Below, piece by piece: positions 25,843 through 33,910 of a stretch of DNA of 64,000 bases. Every line of letters begins with the position of its first letter. Position 1 is the first letter of the stretch. A program made the translations under genes and the position numbers. This DNA is from Flavobacteriaceae bacterium (GTDB lineage: Bacteria > Bacteroidota > Bacteroidia > Flavobacteriales > Flavobacteriaceae). The DNA lies in contig JABHWD010000014.1 of assembly GCA_018657955.1 (NCBI GenBank), positions 1 to 64,000 of the forward strand, in the 5' to 3' direction. The notes under the pieces are model-generated. The model saw nothing but the letters and a program-made list of their open reading frames with translations, was not told the origin of the DNA and ran no database searches.

Positions 25843-26646
25843 TCAACTTATAATGTTTTTATCTAGTAAAATATTATTATTAGAAATTTCAAATCTGGAT
25901 AATATATATTTTATAGATTCTGTTCTTGCTTTTAATTTATTATCACTTTTAATATTAATCCAAGGAGAAATATTTGTGCTTGATTTATTAAACATTTGGT
26001 TCTTGTATTTTGTATATAGATCCCATCTCTTCTGACTCTCCATGTCTACATTGCTAAATTTCCATGACTTCAGTGGATTTGTCATTCTTTTTTGAAAACG
26101 TCTCTTTTGTTCAGATTTTGTTATTGAAAACCAAAATTTAATTATTTGAACTCCATCCTCGATTAACATGTTTTCAAATTCATTTACCTGAGACATAAAA
26201 GTATCATATTCTCGATTTGTACAAAAACCCATAACCGGTTCAACTACAGCTCTATTGTACCAACTTCTATCGAAAAATACTATTTCTCCAGGGCTCGGCA
26301 TCATTCTTAGATATCTGCGATAATACCATTGGCCTTTTTCTTCTATAGTTGGTTCAGGAAGTGCAACAATTCTGGAAGTTCGTGGGTTTAGATGTTGTGT
26401 GAAACGTTTTATTGCTCCTCCCTTTCCTGCAGCATCTCTTCCCTCGAATATAATGCATACTCTCATCTTATTATTTATAATCCAGTTCTGGAGATCTACA
26501 AGTCTGGATTGTAGAGGTAATAGTTCTTTGTTATAATTTACCCTTGCAATTACTTTATTGTATTTTTTAGCTGAAAGTTTTCTTTTTAAGATTTTTAAAA
26601 ATTTGTCCTTATCATCAAAAAAAATAAAATCCTTTTCTTTTAACAT
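25843..26646 (-). CDS. Polyphosphate kinase 2 family protein (copy A)
   Basis: A 267-residue PPK2 kinase with Walker A GRDAAGKGG (69-77), HLNPRTSRIVALPEPT and Walker B FFDRSWYNRAVVEPV. It is paralogous to the adjacent downstream gene, similar in length and motif order but clearly diverged in the N-terminal 60 residues and the C-terminus. It is the first gene of a two-gene unit. Pairs like this may divide ADP and AMP (or GDP) phosphorylation between copies; that is a hypothesis here. Confidence 0.93.
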   Translation of the reverse strand: MLKEKDFIFFDDKDKFLKILKRKLSAKKYNKVIARVNYNKELLPLQSRLVDLQNWIINNKMRVCIIFEGRDAAGKGGAIKRFTQHLNPRTSRIVALPEPTIEEKGQWYYRRYLRMMPSPGEIVFFDRSWYNRAVVEPVMGFCTNREYDTFMSQVNEFENMLIEDGVQIIKFWFSITKSEQKRRFQKRMTNPLKSWKFSNVDMESQKRWDLYTKYKNQMFNKSSTNISPWINIKSDNKLKARTESIKYILSRFEISNNNILLDKNIIS

Positions 26647-26716
26647 AATTTATATTTAAAAAATTAAATCTAAAAAATTGTTATTATTAAGCTAATAAAA
26701 CAGAATTTAACAACTG

Positions 26717-27091
26717 CTAAAAAGGAAGGTCATCTAAATCTTCTTTATTTAAATCATCAGCTGGTTCAAACGGGGTCAATGAATCTAGTCCAGGTTGTTC
26801 ATGGTCTGAATTTTCATCTTGCAAAAATTCGATTCTCCATCCTTGAAGTGAAGTGAAGTATTTAATTATTCCTTCTGGGTTCTTCCATTCTCTGCCTCTT
26901 AAGTTAATCCCAATTTTTACCTCTTGACCTTCTTGAAGATCATTTAACAAATCTATTTTTTCCTGTACAAAGTCAATACACAATGTTTGTGGATATTGCT
27001 CTTGAGTTACAATAATTATCTCTCTTTTTTTAAAACTATCTGTTATTTCTTGAACATTCCCAACTAATTTAATTTTACCCTGAACTTCCAT
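26717..27091 (-). CDS. DUF3127 protein with SSB-like DDLPF tail
   Basis: A 124-residue protein of the DUF3127 family, which is predicted to adopt an OB-type fold like single-strand DNA-binding proteins. The domain spans about residues 1-92 (MEVQGKIKLVGNVQEIT to GWRIEFL). A linker rich in Asp, Glu and Pro leads to the end DLDDLPF, the same DDLPF end as the SSB protein encoded at 41040-41480. In SSB this tail docks repair and replication proteins. The DNA-binding role is inferred from the fold and tail, not shown. Confidence 0.85.
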   Translation of the reverse strand: MEVQGKIKLVGNVQEITDSFKKREIIIVTQEQYPQTLCIDFVQEKIDLLNDLQEGQEVKIGINLRGREWKNPEGIIKYFTSLQGWRIEFLQDENSDHEQPGLDSLTPFEPADDLNKEDLDDLPF

Positions 27092-27123
27092 TTACTATAT
27101 TTTCTGATTAATATTTGAATTGA

Positions 27124-27131
27124 CAAATTTA
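27124..27131 (-). promoter_or_regulatory. Promoter -7 element (TAnnTTTG) for the DUF3127 gene
   Basis: Minus-strand TAAATTTG, 32 bp upstream of the start codon. An ATTG lies 21 bp further upstream and could serve as a weak -33 element. Confidence 0.45.
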
Positions 27132-27230
27132 ACAATCTAAAATAAAAATTAACAATTATTTACAAATTAATGACTAGTTTGTTTTGATTTAATCTTACTA
27201 TATTTAGTATGATTATTCTAAGAAGAAATA

Positions 27231-28376
27231 ATGAACAATAATATAAATATTATTAGATGGTCTATTATTTTAGGCTCATTTCTTATAATTTCATCAATTC
27301 TTTGGAATACTTACCTCTTCTTCCAGTACTTTAAAAATGAAGAAAAAATTAAAATGGAGATTTGGTCTAAAGCTCAAATTGAACTGATCAATTCTGATCA
27401 AGAAAATGTATCATCCCTTACGTTAGATGTTCTAAAACTTAATACTTCTACACCAATGATTCTAGTAAATAATGATGGAAGTAAACAAAAAAGTAATATA
27501 GAAAACTTAAATCTGACAGATACAATTACTGTTTCTAAACTAATTAAAAAATTTTCTAAAGAAAATAAACCTATAGAAATTAAGTATAACAATCAGGTCC
27601 TGTCAGTCCTCCACTATGGTAATTCAACTGTTATTAATAAATTAAAATATTATCCGTTAGCACTTCTTCTAATAGTTTTTCTTTTTACGTCAGTAGTTTA
27701 TTTCTTTTATAAAAGCTCAAAAACAGCTGCACTAAATAAATTATGGTCAGGCATGGCTAAAGAGACAGCTCATCAAATTGCGACCCCTTTATCTTCAATT
27801 ATGGGATGGATTGAAATTTTAAAAAATAAAAATGTTGATAACACCTATATAGATGAAATTCAAAAAGATATTAAAAGACTTAATACTATTACTGATAGAT
27901 TCAGTAAAATTGGTTCTGTTCCCACTCTTGAAAGAAAAGATATTGTATTTGAAACAGAATCTACGGTTGAGTACATGAAAACTAGATCTTCAAATTCAGT
28001 GAATTTTAAATTAGTAAAACCAAAACATAAAATTATTACCCTACTAAATTCACAACTTTACAGTTGGACAATTGAAAATTTATTAAAAAATAGTCTTGAT
28101 TCAATGAAGGGGTTAGGTGATATTACTATAGAAATAAATGAGACAAATTTATTAGTAGATATTCTTATAATTGATACAGGAAGTGGAATTGAAAAAAAAC
28201 TATATAAAAAAATATTCGATCCGGGGTATACATCTAAAAAAAGAGGCTGGGGCCTAGGGCTTTCATTATCAAAAAGAATAATTGAAGATTATCATAAAGG
28301 ATCAATAGAGGTGGTTTCTTCAACAATTGGTAAAGGAACAACAATAAAAATTCAATTAAAGAGAGCTATAAGCTGA
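27231..28376 (+). CDS. Orphan sensor histidine kinase
   Basis: A 381-residue membrane kinase with helices at about 10-30 and 141-160 flanking a periplasmic domain of roughly 110 residues. The phosphorylation box is MAKETAHQIATPLSS (His181), a form common in Bacteroidetes orphan kinases. The ATPase domain shows NLLKNSLDSM, DTGSGIEKK and KRGWGLGLSLSKRII. No response regulator is next to it. Its last 21 bp overlap the convergent HIT gene. Confidence 0.9.
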   Translation: MNNNINIIRWSIILGSFLIISSILWNTYLFFQYFKNEEKIKMEIWSKAQIELINSDQENVSSLTLDVLKLNTSTPMILVNNDGSKQKSNIENLNLTDTITVSKLIKKFSKENKPIEIKYNNQVLSVLHYGNSTVINKLKYYPLALLLIVFLFTSVVYFFYKSSKTAALNKLWSGMAKETAHQIATPLSSIMGWIEILKNKNVDNTYIDEIQKDIKRLNTITDRFSKIGSVPTLERKDIVFETESTVEYMKTRSSNSVNFKLVKPKHKIITLLNSQLYSWTIENLLKNSLDSMKGLGDITIEINETNLLVDILIIDTGSGIEKKLYKKIFDPGYTSKKRGWGLGLSLSKRIIEDYHKGSIEVVSSTIGKGTTIKIQLKRAIS

Positions 28377-28754
28377 AGCAATTTTTTCTGCTGTAGATAT
28401 AAACTCATCCTTATCCAATTTTGCCTTATTTATAAATGCTACATCTTTAATTGCTGTAATTGGAATTAAATGAACATGAACATGAGGAACCTCTAATCCT
28501 ATAATAGATAAAGCTACTTTTTTACATGGAATAGTTTTTTTTATAGCTAGAGCAACATCTCTAGAAAAACTCATTAATTCCTTAAATAACTCAGGATCTA
28601 GATCAATAAAATCATCAACTTCATTCTTAGGAACGCAAAGGGTATGTCCCCTAGTATTTGGATTTATATCTAGAAAGGCTAGGAATTTTTCATTTTCAGC
28701 AACCTTGTATGAGGGGATTTCTCCAGAAATAATTTTTGAAAATATTGAAGACAT
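28356..28754 (-). CDS. HIT family protein (histidine triad hydrolase)
   Basis: A 132-residue nucleotide hydrolase or transferase of the HIT superfamily. The histidine triad is HVHVHLIP near residue 93, and the N-terminal motif FSKIISGEIPSYKV is the Hint-type opening. Such enzymes usually hydrolyse adenosine phosphoramidates. The gene starts right after the greA stop with no gap, so it is co-transcribed with greA. Its 3' end overlaps the opposing kinase gene by 21 bp. Confidence 0.93.
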   Translation of the reverse strand: MSSIFSKIISGEIPSYKVAENEKFLAFLDINPNTRGHTLCVPKNEVDDFIDLDPELFKELMSFSRDVALAIKKTIPCKKVALSIIGLEVPHVHVHLIPITAIKDVAFINKAKLDKDEFISTAEKIASAYSSL

Positions 28755-29228
28755 TTATCTTGAAATTTTTAATACTTTGAATTTTAAGGTTCCATTTGGA
28801 ACATTTATCTCAGCTATATCTCCGATTGATTTTCCTAATAATCCTTTTCCTATTGGAGAATTAATTGATATTTTACCGGATGCTAAATCTGCCTCGCCAT
28901 CTGCTACAATCATATAGTCCATTTCCATACCATTAGATTCATTTTTAATTTTAACTTTTGATAAAGCTAAAACTTTAGAAATATCTAGCTGAGATTCATC
29001 TATTAATCTAGCCCCAGATAAAGTTTCTTCTAATTTTGAAATTTTCATTTCTAACATTCCTTGTGCTTCTTTTGCAGCATCATATTCGGCGTTTTCACTT
29101 AAGTCTCCCTTGTCTCTTGCTTCAGCAATGGCATTAGAGATCTTAGGTCTTTCAATATCCTTTAATGTATTAAGTTCTCCTCTTAATTTTTTTAGACCTT
29201 CTTCAGTATAATATGAGACTTTACTCAT
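28755..29228 (-). CDS. greA: Transcription elongation factor GreA
   Basis: A 157-residue GreA, of normal length. The N-terminal coiled coil contains the conserved tip region RDKGDLSENAEYDAAKEAQ, whose acidic residues reach the polymerase active site and stimulate cleavage of backtracked RNA. The C-terminal FKBP-like domain ends with SPIGKGLLGKSIGDIAEI. A predicted -7 promoter at 29293-29300 is followed at once by a terminator-like hairpin, suggesting control of the leader. Confidence 0.95.
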   Translation of the reverse strand: MSKVSYYTEEGLKKLRGELNTLKDIERPKISNAIAEARDKGDLSENAEYDAAKEAQGMLEMKISKLEETLSGARLIDESQLDISKVLALSKVKIKNESNGMEMDYMIVADGEADLASGKISINSPIGKGLLGKSIGDIAEINVPNGTLKFKVLKISR

Positions 29229-29262
29229 GATCTATATATTAATGCTATTAACTATTTATATT

Positions 29263-29287
29263 AAAAAAATCTCGTTCACACGAGATT
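29263..29287 (-). terminator. Terminator-like hairpin in the greA leader
   Basis: On the minus strand an 8-bp stem (AATCTCGT with ACGAGATT, 4-nt loop, 29268-29287) is followed by a T7 run (29263-29269). It has the form of an intrinsic terminator but lies 35-60 bp upstream of greA, just after the predicted promoter. It could be an attenuator, or it could stop read-through from the TonB receptor gene further upstream on the same strand. Confidence 0.6.
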
Positions 29288-29292
29288 ATAAT

Positions 29293-29300
29293 CAAATATA
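29293..29300 (-). promoter_or_regulatory. Promoter -7 element (TAnnTTTG) for greA
   Basis: Minus-strand TATATTTG matches the Bacteroidetes -7 consensus. The predicted start near 29287 coincides with the first base of the terminator-like hairpin. No clear -33 TTTG is found 19-20 bp upstream. Confidence 0.5.
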
Positions 29301-29342
29301 CAAAATATTTATTTCAATATTTTTTTATTGTATTTTCGCAAA

Positions 29343-29771
29343 ATGAAGCGACTACTACTCTATATTATTATTATAACTACATTTCTTAGATGTTCTGATA
29401 TTGATCCAGATCCAAGATGCAATTTTCTGTTTGATATAAAAGTTGCTCATGAATTAAATATGAATCTCCCACAATACAATGATTTGAATTTCATTAGTAA
29501 TTCAGTGTATGTGCCAAATATTGGAAATGGCGGTGTAATAGTAACAAACTCAGGTACAGGATTTTTAGCCTGGGATGCTGCTGATCCAAATCACACTTTT
29601 AGCCAATGCTCTATTTTATCCATTGAAGGGCTAGAAGCTTCATGCAGTTGCCCTGATGAAAATAAATATAGCTTAATAACTGGGCAATCATTAGAGACTC
29701 AATTAAACTGTACTTTAAAAACATACAGAGTAGATCAGATTGGAAGTAATTTAATTATTACTAGCTTCTAA
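29343..29771 (+). CDS. Lipoprotein with a degenerate Rieske-like fold
   Basis: A 142-residue protein read from the ATG at 29343; an in-frame TTG lies at 29328. The N-terminus MKRLLLYIIIITTFLRC looks like a lipoprotein signal, although Arg before the Cys is unusual. The second half follows the spacing of Rieske domains: FLAWDAADPNH where a metal-binding CPH would stand, then CSCPDENKYSLITGQ in place of CPCHGSxFxxxTG, ending in a strand pair. The histidine ligands are missing, so a [2Fe-2S] cluster is unlikely. Similar lipoproteins are recalled from other Flavobacteriia. Its stop interlocks with that of the TonB receptor gene. Confidence 0.65.
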   Translation: MKRLLLYIIIITTFLRCSDIDPDPRCNFLFDIKVAHELNMNLPQYNDLNFISNSVYVPNIGNGGVIVTNSGTGFLAWDAADPNHTFSQCSILSIEGLEASCSCPDENKYSLITGQSLETQLNCTLKTYRVDQIGSNLIITSF

Positions 29772-31975
29772 AACTCAAATGTAAAACCTAATAAATAATT
29801 TCGCGTAGCTTGAGGATAATATCCAACGCCTTCAATGGTAGATATTTGATTAGGATCTGTCCATGTATCATTATAGGTGTAATGATACCCATGATTAACA
29901 TATAATTTATTGAATAAATTATTTACTAATAAGCTCACTGAAATTTTATCAATTATGTCAGGTATTGGGAATTGATAGAATACATTTAAATCAACAATAG
30001 TAAAAGAATTTAATTTTGATAGAGTTGAGTTTATATTTGATATATACTGATCAGATATATATTTTGTATTTAAACTTAAATCTAAGTTCTGTAAAACTTC
30101 ATAATTAAAAGAAATTACTCCAATTAAGCTTGGCGAAAATGAGATATCAGTATTTCCAAAATTTTTCAACTCTCCATCGTATTCATAATAAAAATCTTTG
30201 TTTTTATTTATGCTTCCTGTAATATTAGTATACAATGATATTTTATTTCCTAGATTTCTAGTGTCTTCTAATTCTACACCTAATCTATAGCTTTTACCAC
30301 TATTAGTTTTAATTCTATTTCCAACACCATCAATCTGCCCAGTTAAAACTAATTGATTAGTATAATTCATGAAATATAAATTAGCCTTAGATTGAGAATT
30401 ATTGGTTTTGCTTTTATAGCCCAATTCAAAATCATCTAATTCCTCATGATTGGGATTCCCATTTGAAAAATCAGTTCTTGAAGGCTCTCTATTGGCTCTG
30501 GCATAAGAAAAATAAAACTCATTTCTGCTATTCATTTTGTAATAAACACCAAGTTTAGGATTAAAAAATTTATATTTTTTATCTATTGCTTCTAATGGAA
30601 TATCTCCTGGGTTTCCATGCACATGTCCATCATGAGTCGCAAATTCACCTGGAAGACTAGCGTTATAATAAATACTTCTTAATTGAAGATCCGCAAATAA
30701 TGAAATTTTTTCGTTTAAATGGTAATCTAATTTTGAATATAGATTTAGTTCTGTTTTATCTCCATAAAGGTCATAATACTTATGTCTGATCTCAGATTCA
30801 TCAGCATGTCTAGCCCATATTACTTCACCAAAGTGTTTTCCATAATAATTATTCCAGGATCCTCCCAATATTAATTCGTACTTGTTAGTAGTATTAATAA
30901 AATTGAAAACTGTACCATAAAAATCATTATCCAACCATTTTCTTCTAATAAGATCGGTTAATTCTTCCTCTTCATCGTTATGATCTAAACCATAATCTTC
31001 CATGTGTTGATCTTCAACATATTCTTCATAATACCCTCTTCCATAAGTATAGTGTAAACTAAAATTAGAGACCCAATGATTCTTTAGTCTTTGATTCCAA
31101 TGAAATTGATAGTGATCTTGCTTGTAATTATCCTCCTGATTATCATAAAAGTGTATATTACCTTCATCATCAGTATATAAGCCAGCTGGGTTATATGTTC
31201 TGTCATTTTCTAAAGTAGCTCCGTCAATACCATACCAAGATTGATAGGTAATTTGATGTCCAGCCATATTTAAAAACTTTAATACAGTTTCATCAGTCTC
31301 ATATATAGCTTGAATAAAATAAGATCTTAAATTAGAACTCGCTCTATCTACATATCCATCTGATTCAATTTTTGATAGCCTACCGCTAAACTCTATTTTA
31401 TCATTTAAAAGCCCTGTTGAAAAATTAAATGTATTTTTTAGAGTTCCATAGCTTCCAAATGAAGTTGAATATTCGCTTGTAGGTTCATTGGAATGAACAT
31501 CTGTTAGAATATTTATACTTCCTCCAAAAGCACCAGCTCCATTTGTTGAAGTTCCAACACCTCTTTGAATTTGAATGTTGTTAATTGAAGAAGACAAATC
31601 TGGAAGATCAACCCAATAAGAATTTAGAGATTCTGCATCATTTAATGGAATTCCATTAATTGTGACATTTATTCTTGTTTCATCTGATCCCCTAATATGC
31701 ATAGCTGAATATCCAATGCCATTTCCAGAATCACTATGAGTAATAACACCCGGTGTGTATTTTAGCAATGTAGGGATATCCTGCCCAATATTGAATGGTC
31801 TTAATTCTTCTCTAGTTATTTCTGAATAGGTGACAGGTGTATCATCTGATGCTCTAAAGGCTGCAACTACAACCTCTTCTAGATGAACATCTATAATATT
31901 TAAAGAATCCTTCTCTGTAATTTGAGAATATGAGCAAAATATTGATAAAAAAAAGCAGGCTATAATTTTTTTCAT
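29768..31975 (-). CDS. TonB-dependent outer-membrane receptor, probably for thiamine
   Basis: A 735-residue receptor with signal peptide (MKKIIACFFLSIFCSYSQ), a plug domain from about 30 to 155 (VVVAAFRASDD..., TPGVITHSDSGNG, SAMHIRGSDETRINVTINGIPLND, GAGAFGGSINI) and a beta barrel ending in the aromatic YLLGFTFEF. There is no N-terminal carboxypeptidase-like extension and no SusD partner. A TPP riboswitch lies directly in front, which in Bacteroidetes marks thiamine-uptake receptors. thiL elsewhere in the window is consistent with active thiamine metabolism. The substrate assignment rests on the riboswitch. Confidence 0.88.
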   Translation of the reverse strand: MKKIIACFFLSIFCSYSQITEKDSLNIIDVHLEEVVVAAFRASDDTPVTYSEITREELRPFNIGQDIPTLLKYTPGVITHSDSGNGIGYSAMHIRGSDETRINVTINGIPLNDAESLNSYWVDLPDLSSSINNIQIQRGVGTSTNGAGAFGGSINILTDVHSNEPTSEYSTSFGSYGTLKNTFNFSTGLLNDKIEFSGRLSKIESDGYVDRASSNLRSYFIQAIYETDETVLKFLNMAGHQITYQSWYGIDGATLENDRTYNPAGLYTDDEGNIHFYDNQEDNYKQDHYQFHWNQRLKNHWVSNFSLHYTYGRGYYEEYVEDQHMEDYGLDHNDEEEELTDLIRRKWLDNDFYGTVFNFINTTNKYELILGGSWNNYYGKHFGEVIWARHADESEIRHKYYDLYGDKTELNLYSKLDYHLNEKISLFADLQLRSIYYNASLPGEFATHDGHVHGNPGDIPLEAIDKKYKFFNPKLGVYYKMNSRNEFYFSYARANREPSRTDFSNGNPNHEELDDFELGYKSKTNNSQSKANLYFMNYTNQLVLTGQIDGVGNRIKTNSGKSYRLGVELEDTRNLGNKISLYTNITGSINKNKDFYYEYDGELKNFGNTDISFSPSLIGVISFNYEVLQNLDLSLNTKYISDQYISNINSTLSKLNSFTIVDLNVFYQFPIPDIIDKISVSLLVNNLFNKLYVNHGYHYTYNDTWTDPNQISTIEGVGYYPQATRNYLLGFTFEF

Positions 31976-31990
31976 TAAAATAAATTTATA

Positions 31991-32070
31991 GGAGTGCTTT
32001 AGGAATTTCCGTTTCTAAAATTACTTAAACACGTTCAATGGGTATAATCTCAGCATTATAGCACCCCCTT
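31991..32070 (-). promoter_or_regulatory. TPP riboswitch (thi box) upstream of the TonB receptor
   Basis: Read on the minus strand the order is GGGGGTGC (32061-32068), GCTGAGA (32048-32054), ACCC (32040-32043), TTGAACGTG (32030-32038), then GTAAT inside a TTTA/TAGA stem, and ACGGAAATTCC. These are the conserved blocks of the thiamine pyrophosphate aptamer (GGGGUGC, CUGAGA, ACCC, GAACCUG, UAAU, GCGnAGGGA), with an unusual GAACGTG in place of GAACCTG. The aptamer ends about 16 bp before the receptor start, so control of translation initiation is likely. Confidence 0.82.
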
Positions 32071-32080
32071 ATTAAAAAAA

Positions 32081-32088
32081 CAAATTTA
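32081..32088 (-). promoter_or_regulatory. Promoter -7 element (TAnnTTTG) for the TPP riboswitch/receptor transcript
   Basis: Minus-strand TAAATTTG, partly inside the last codons of the kinase gene. It would start transcription near 32074, a few bases ahead of the riboswitch, giving the receptor its own transcript. Confidence 0.5.
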
Positions 32089-32652
32089 CTTATTAATTAT
32101 TAAATTATCTATATGTTTAATAGCTGTATCTAATCTTTCCTGTTTACTCCCTTTCAAAATAACATATGGTCGATTATATTTAATCAATGCTCTTTCAAAA
32201 AATTTAAAAGATTCCAATCTATCATTTGGTTTGTCTCTAAGATCATCTTTAACCCATGGTCCATCAATAAATGTTAGAAAATATAAATCATAGGTATTTT
32301 CTATAGCATATTTTTCTATAGTCGGATCACATATGCCAGAATAATATGACTCTGAATATACCTTAGTCTCTAATAAGTCTGTGTCACAAATTAAGACTGT
32401 ATTAGTTTTTTGAGATAGTTCATTTTCTGTCCTAATTTGGCCTTGAGCAATTTCAATTAGATCTTTTGGTTCACAAGTTTTTCTTTCATTATTCCATTTG
32501 TTCTGCAGATATTCTCTTGCATACTCTCTAACCCAAACTGAGTTGTAATGTCTAGCTAGTTTTTGAGCCAAAGTTGTTTTTCCAGTAGACTCTGGACCAA
32601 ATAAAACAACCTTTATACAGTTTGACTTTGTTTGTTTAAGGTTTTTTTCCAT
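32086..32652 (-). CDS. NadR-like AAA ATPase / nucleoside kinase
   Basis: A 188-residue P-loop kinase resembling the ribosylnicotinamide kinase domain of NadR. Walker A is FGPESTGKTTL near residue 18, and VREYAREYLQ, TDLLETKVYSE and RDKPNDR are characteristic. There is no adenylyltransferase domain. The start overlaps the upstream transporter gene by 40 bp, and the N-terminal residues fit the family, so the overlap looks genuine. With a PnuC-type transporter it would trap a vitamin precursor (nicotinamide riboside or thiamine) by phosphorylation; the exact substrate is open. Confidence 0.83.
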   Translation of the reverse strand: MEKNLKQTKSNCIKVVLFGPESTGKTTLAQKLARHYNSVWVREYAREYLQNKWNNERKTCEPKDLIEIAQGQIRTENELSQKTNTVLICDTDLLETKVYSESYYSGICDPTIEKYAIENTYDLYFLTFIDGPWVKDDLRDKPNDRLESFKFFERALIKYNRPYVILKGSKQERLDTAIKHIDNLIINK

Positions 32653-33248
32653 TCGTAGTATCCTTGTATTGCTAATATCAGAAAAATTAAATATTGTAAA
32701 GATAGTATACCTAAACCTCTATAGCTATATAAAGGAACTGTTATTATATCACCAACAATCCAAAAAATCCAACTCTCAATTTTCTTGTTTGCCATTAACC
32801 ACATCGCTGTAAAGAAAATCCCAGATGTAAAAATGTCAATATAATTTGGAATTTGGAGATGATCTAAATTGATTTTATAAACAAAAAATGTAATTCCTAT
32901 AGTTAGTAAAAAGAAAAAAGAGGCTATCAAGTATTGCTTTTTATTAGTTTTAGAGATTAAAACCATCTGTCGATTATCCTTAATTCTAGACCAATTCCAC
33001 CATCCATAAATACTCATTATAGAATAGTATACATTCATCATCATATCTCCAAAATATTGAGCCCTATATAGAAGATATATTGTAATAACAGTACAAATAA
33101 TTCCTGTTGGATAAACTAATATGTTTTCTTTTTTAGCATATATAACACTTATTATTCCAAAAACAAATGCAAGAAATTCAAATACAATTATAAAGGTTGG
33201 AGAATTTGAATATGCCTCTAAAAAAAATTCATAAATTTCATTCATCAT
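32613..33248 (-). CDS. PnuC-family vitamin transporter (nicotinamide riboside or thiamine)
   Basis: A 211-residue membrane protein with about seven helices. It has the PnuC features WWNWSR near residue 84 and WMANKKIESWIFWIVGDIITVPLY in the second half. PnuC moves nicotinamide riboside; the related PnuT moves thiamine and often accompanies TPP-riboswitch receptor genes in Bacteroidetes. Here the pair transporter-kinase lies upstream of the riboswitch, not under it, so both vitamins remain possible. It overlaps the phosphopantetheinyl transferase gene by 11 bp at its start. Confidence 0.85.
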   Translation of the reverse strand: MMNEIYEFFLEAYSNSPTFIIVFEFLAFVFGIISVIYAKKENILVYPTGIICTVITIYLLYRAQYFGDMMMNVYYSIMSIYGWWNWSRIKDNRQMVLISKTNKKQYLIASFFFLLTIGITFFVYKINLDHLQIPNYIDIFTSGIFFTAMWLMANKKIESWIFWIVGDIITVPLYSYRGLGILSLQYLIFLILAIQGYYEWKKTLNKQSQTV

Positions 33249-33864
33249 TTGTGTGTATTAAATATGCAAAACTATAGTTTTCTATTTTTAAAAAATAAGA
33301 TGCATATCGTTCCTTTAATTTTTTATATATAAGCCATGAATATGTAAAGTTATCACATAAATTAAATGGTATGACTAAAGAATGAGTTTTATAATCTAAT
33401 TCTTTAGTGTTAGCAATCTTGTAAATTGATTCTTTAATATTCCAGACTATTGATATTCTATTTAAATCATCAAAAGTCAAATATGAAGTTTCATAGCCAA
33501 TAAATTTTTTAGCAATTCTGCCAATTTTTTCATTATTTTCTTGGACGTCAATTCCTACCTTTAAATCACTAATTATTACGCATGAGAATAAATTTGAATG
33601 ACTTATAGAGATGATTTTTCCGTCTTTTAATAATGGTCTTTTCTCTTTATAATATAAATCTTCATCAGAATATCCTAATTCAACTAAAATAGCCCTAACA
33701 CTTAAAAATTGTAATTTGTGAATTCTACTGTTTCTGTTTTCTAATAATTGTTTAGATATAGAAGAAAGCCTGATAGATTTATGAAAGAAAATTAAATTTT
33801 CTGTAATCTTCCAAATACCAACTATGGTATTATCATTCGGTTTTATTATTCGAATAATTGGCAT
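33238..33864 (-). CDS. 4'-phosphopantetheinyl transferase superfamily protein
   Basis: A 208-residue protein with the features of Sfp/AcpS-type enzymes that attach phosphopantetheine to carrier proteins: ISISHSNLFSCVIIS, then VGIDVQE (the Mg-binding Asp), and WNIKESIYKI (the catalytic Glu-Lys stretch). The length fits the Sfp-like class. It is first in the minus-strand string with the PnuC and NadR-like genes, overlapping the former, although no functional link is evident. The target carrier protein is not in the window. Confidence 0.8.
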   Translation of the reverse strand: MPIIRIIKPNDNTIVGIWKITENLIFFHKSIRLSSISKQLLENRNSRIHKLQFLSVRAILVELGYSDEDLYYKEKRPLLKDGKIISISHSNLFSCVIISDLKVGIDVQENNEKIGRIAKKFIGYETSYLTFDDLNRISIVWNIKESIYKIANTKELDYKTHSLVIPFNLCDNFTYSWLIYKKLKERYASYFLKIENYSFAYLIHTNDE

Positions 33865-33910
33865 TATAACAAATTATATACTATAAAAGTACAACTCTGA
33901 AAATTAAAGA

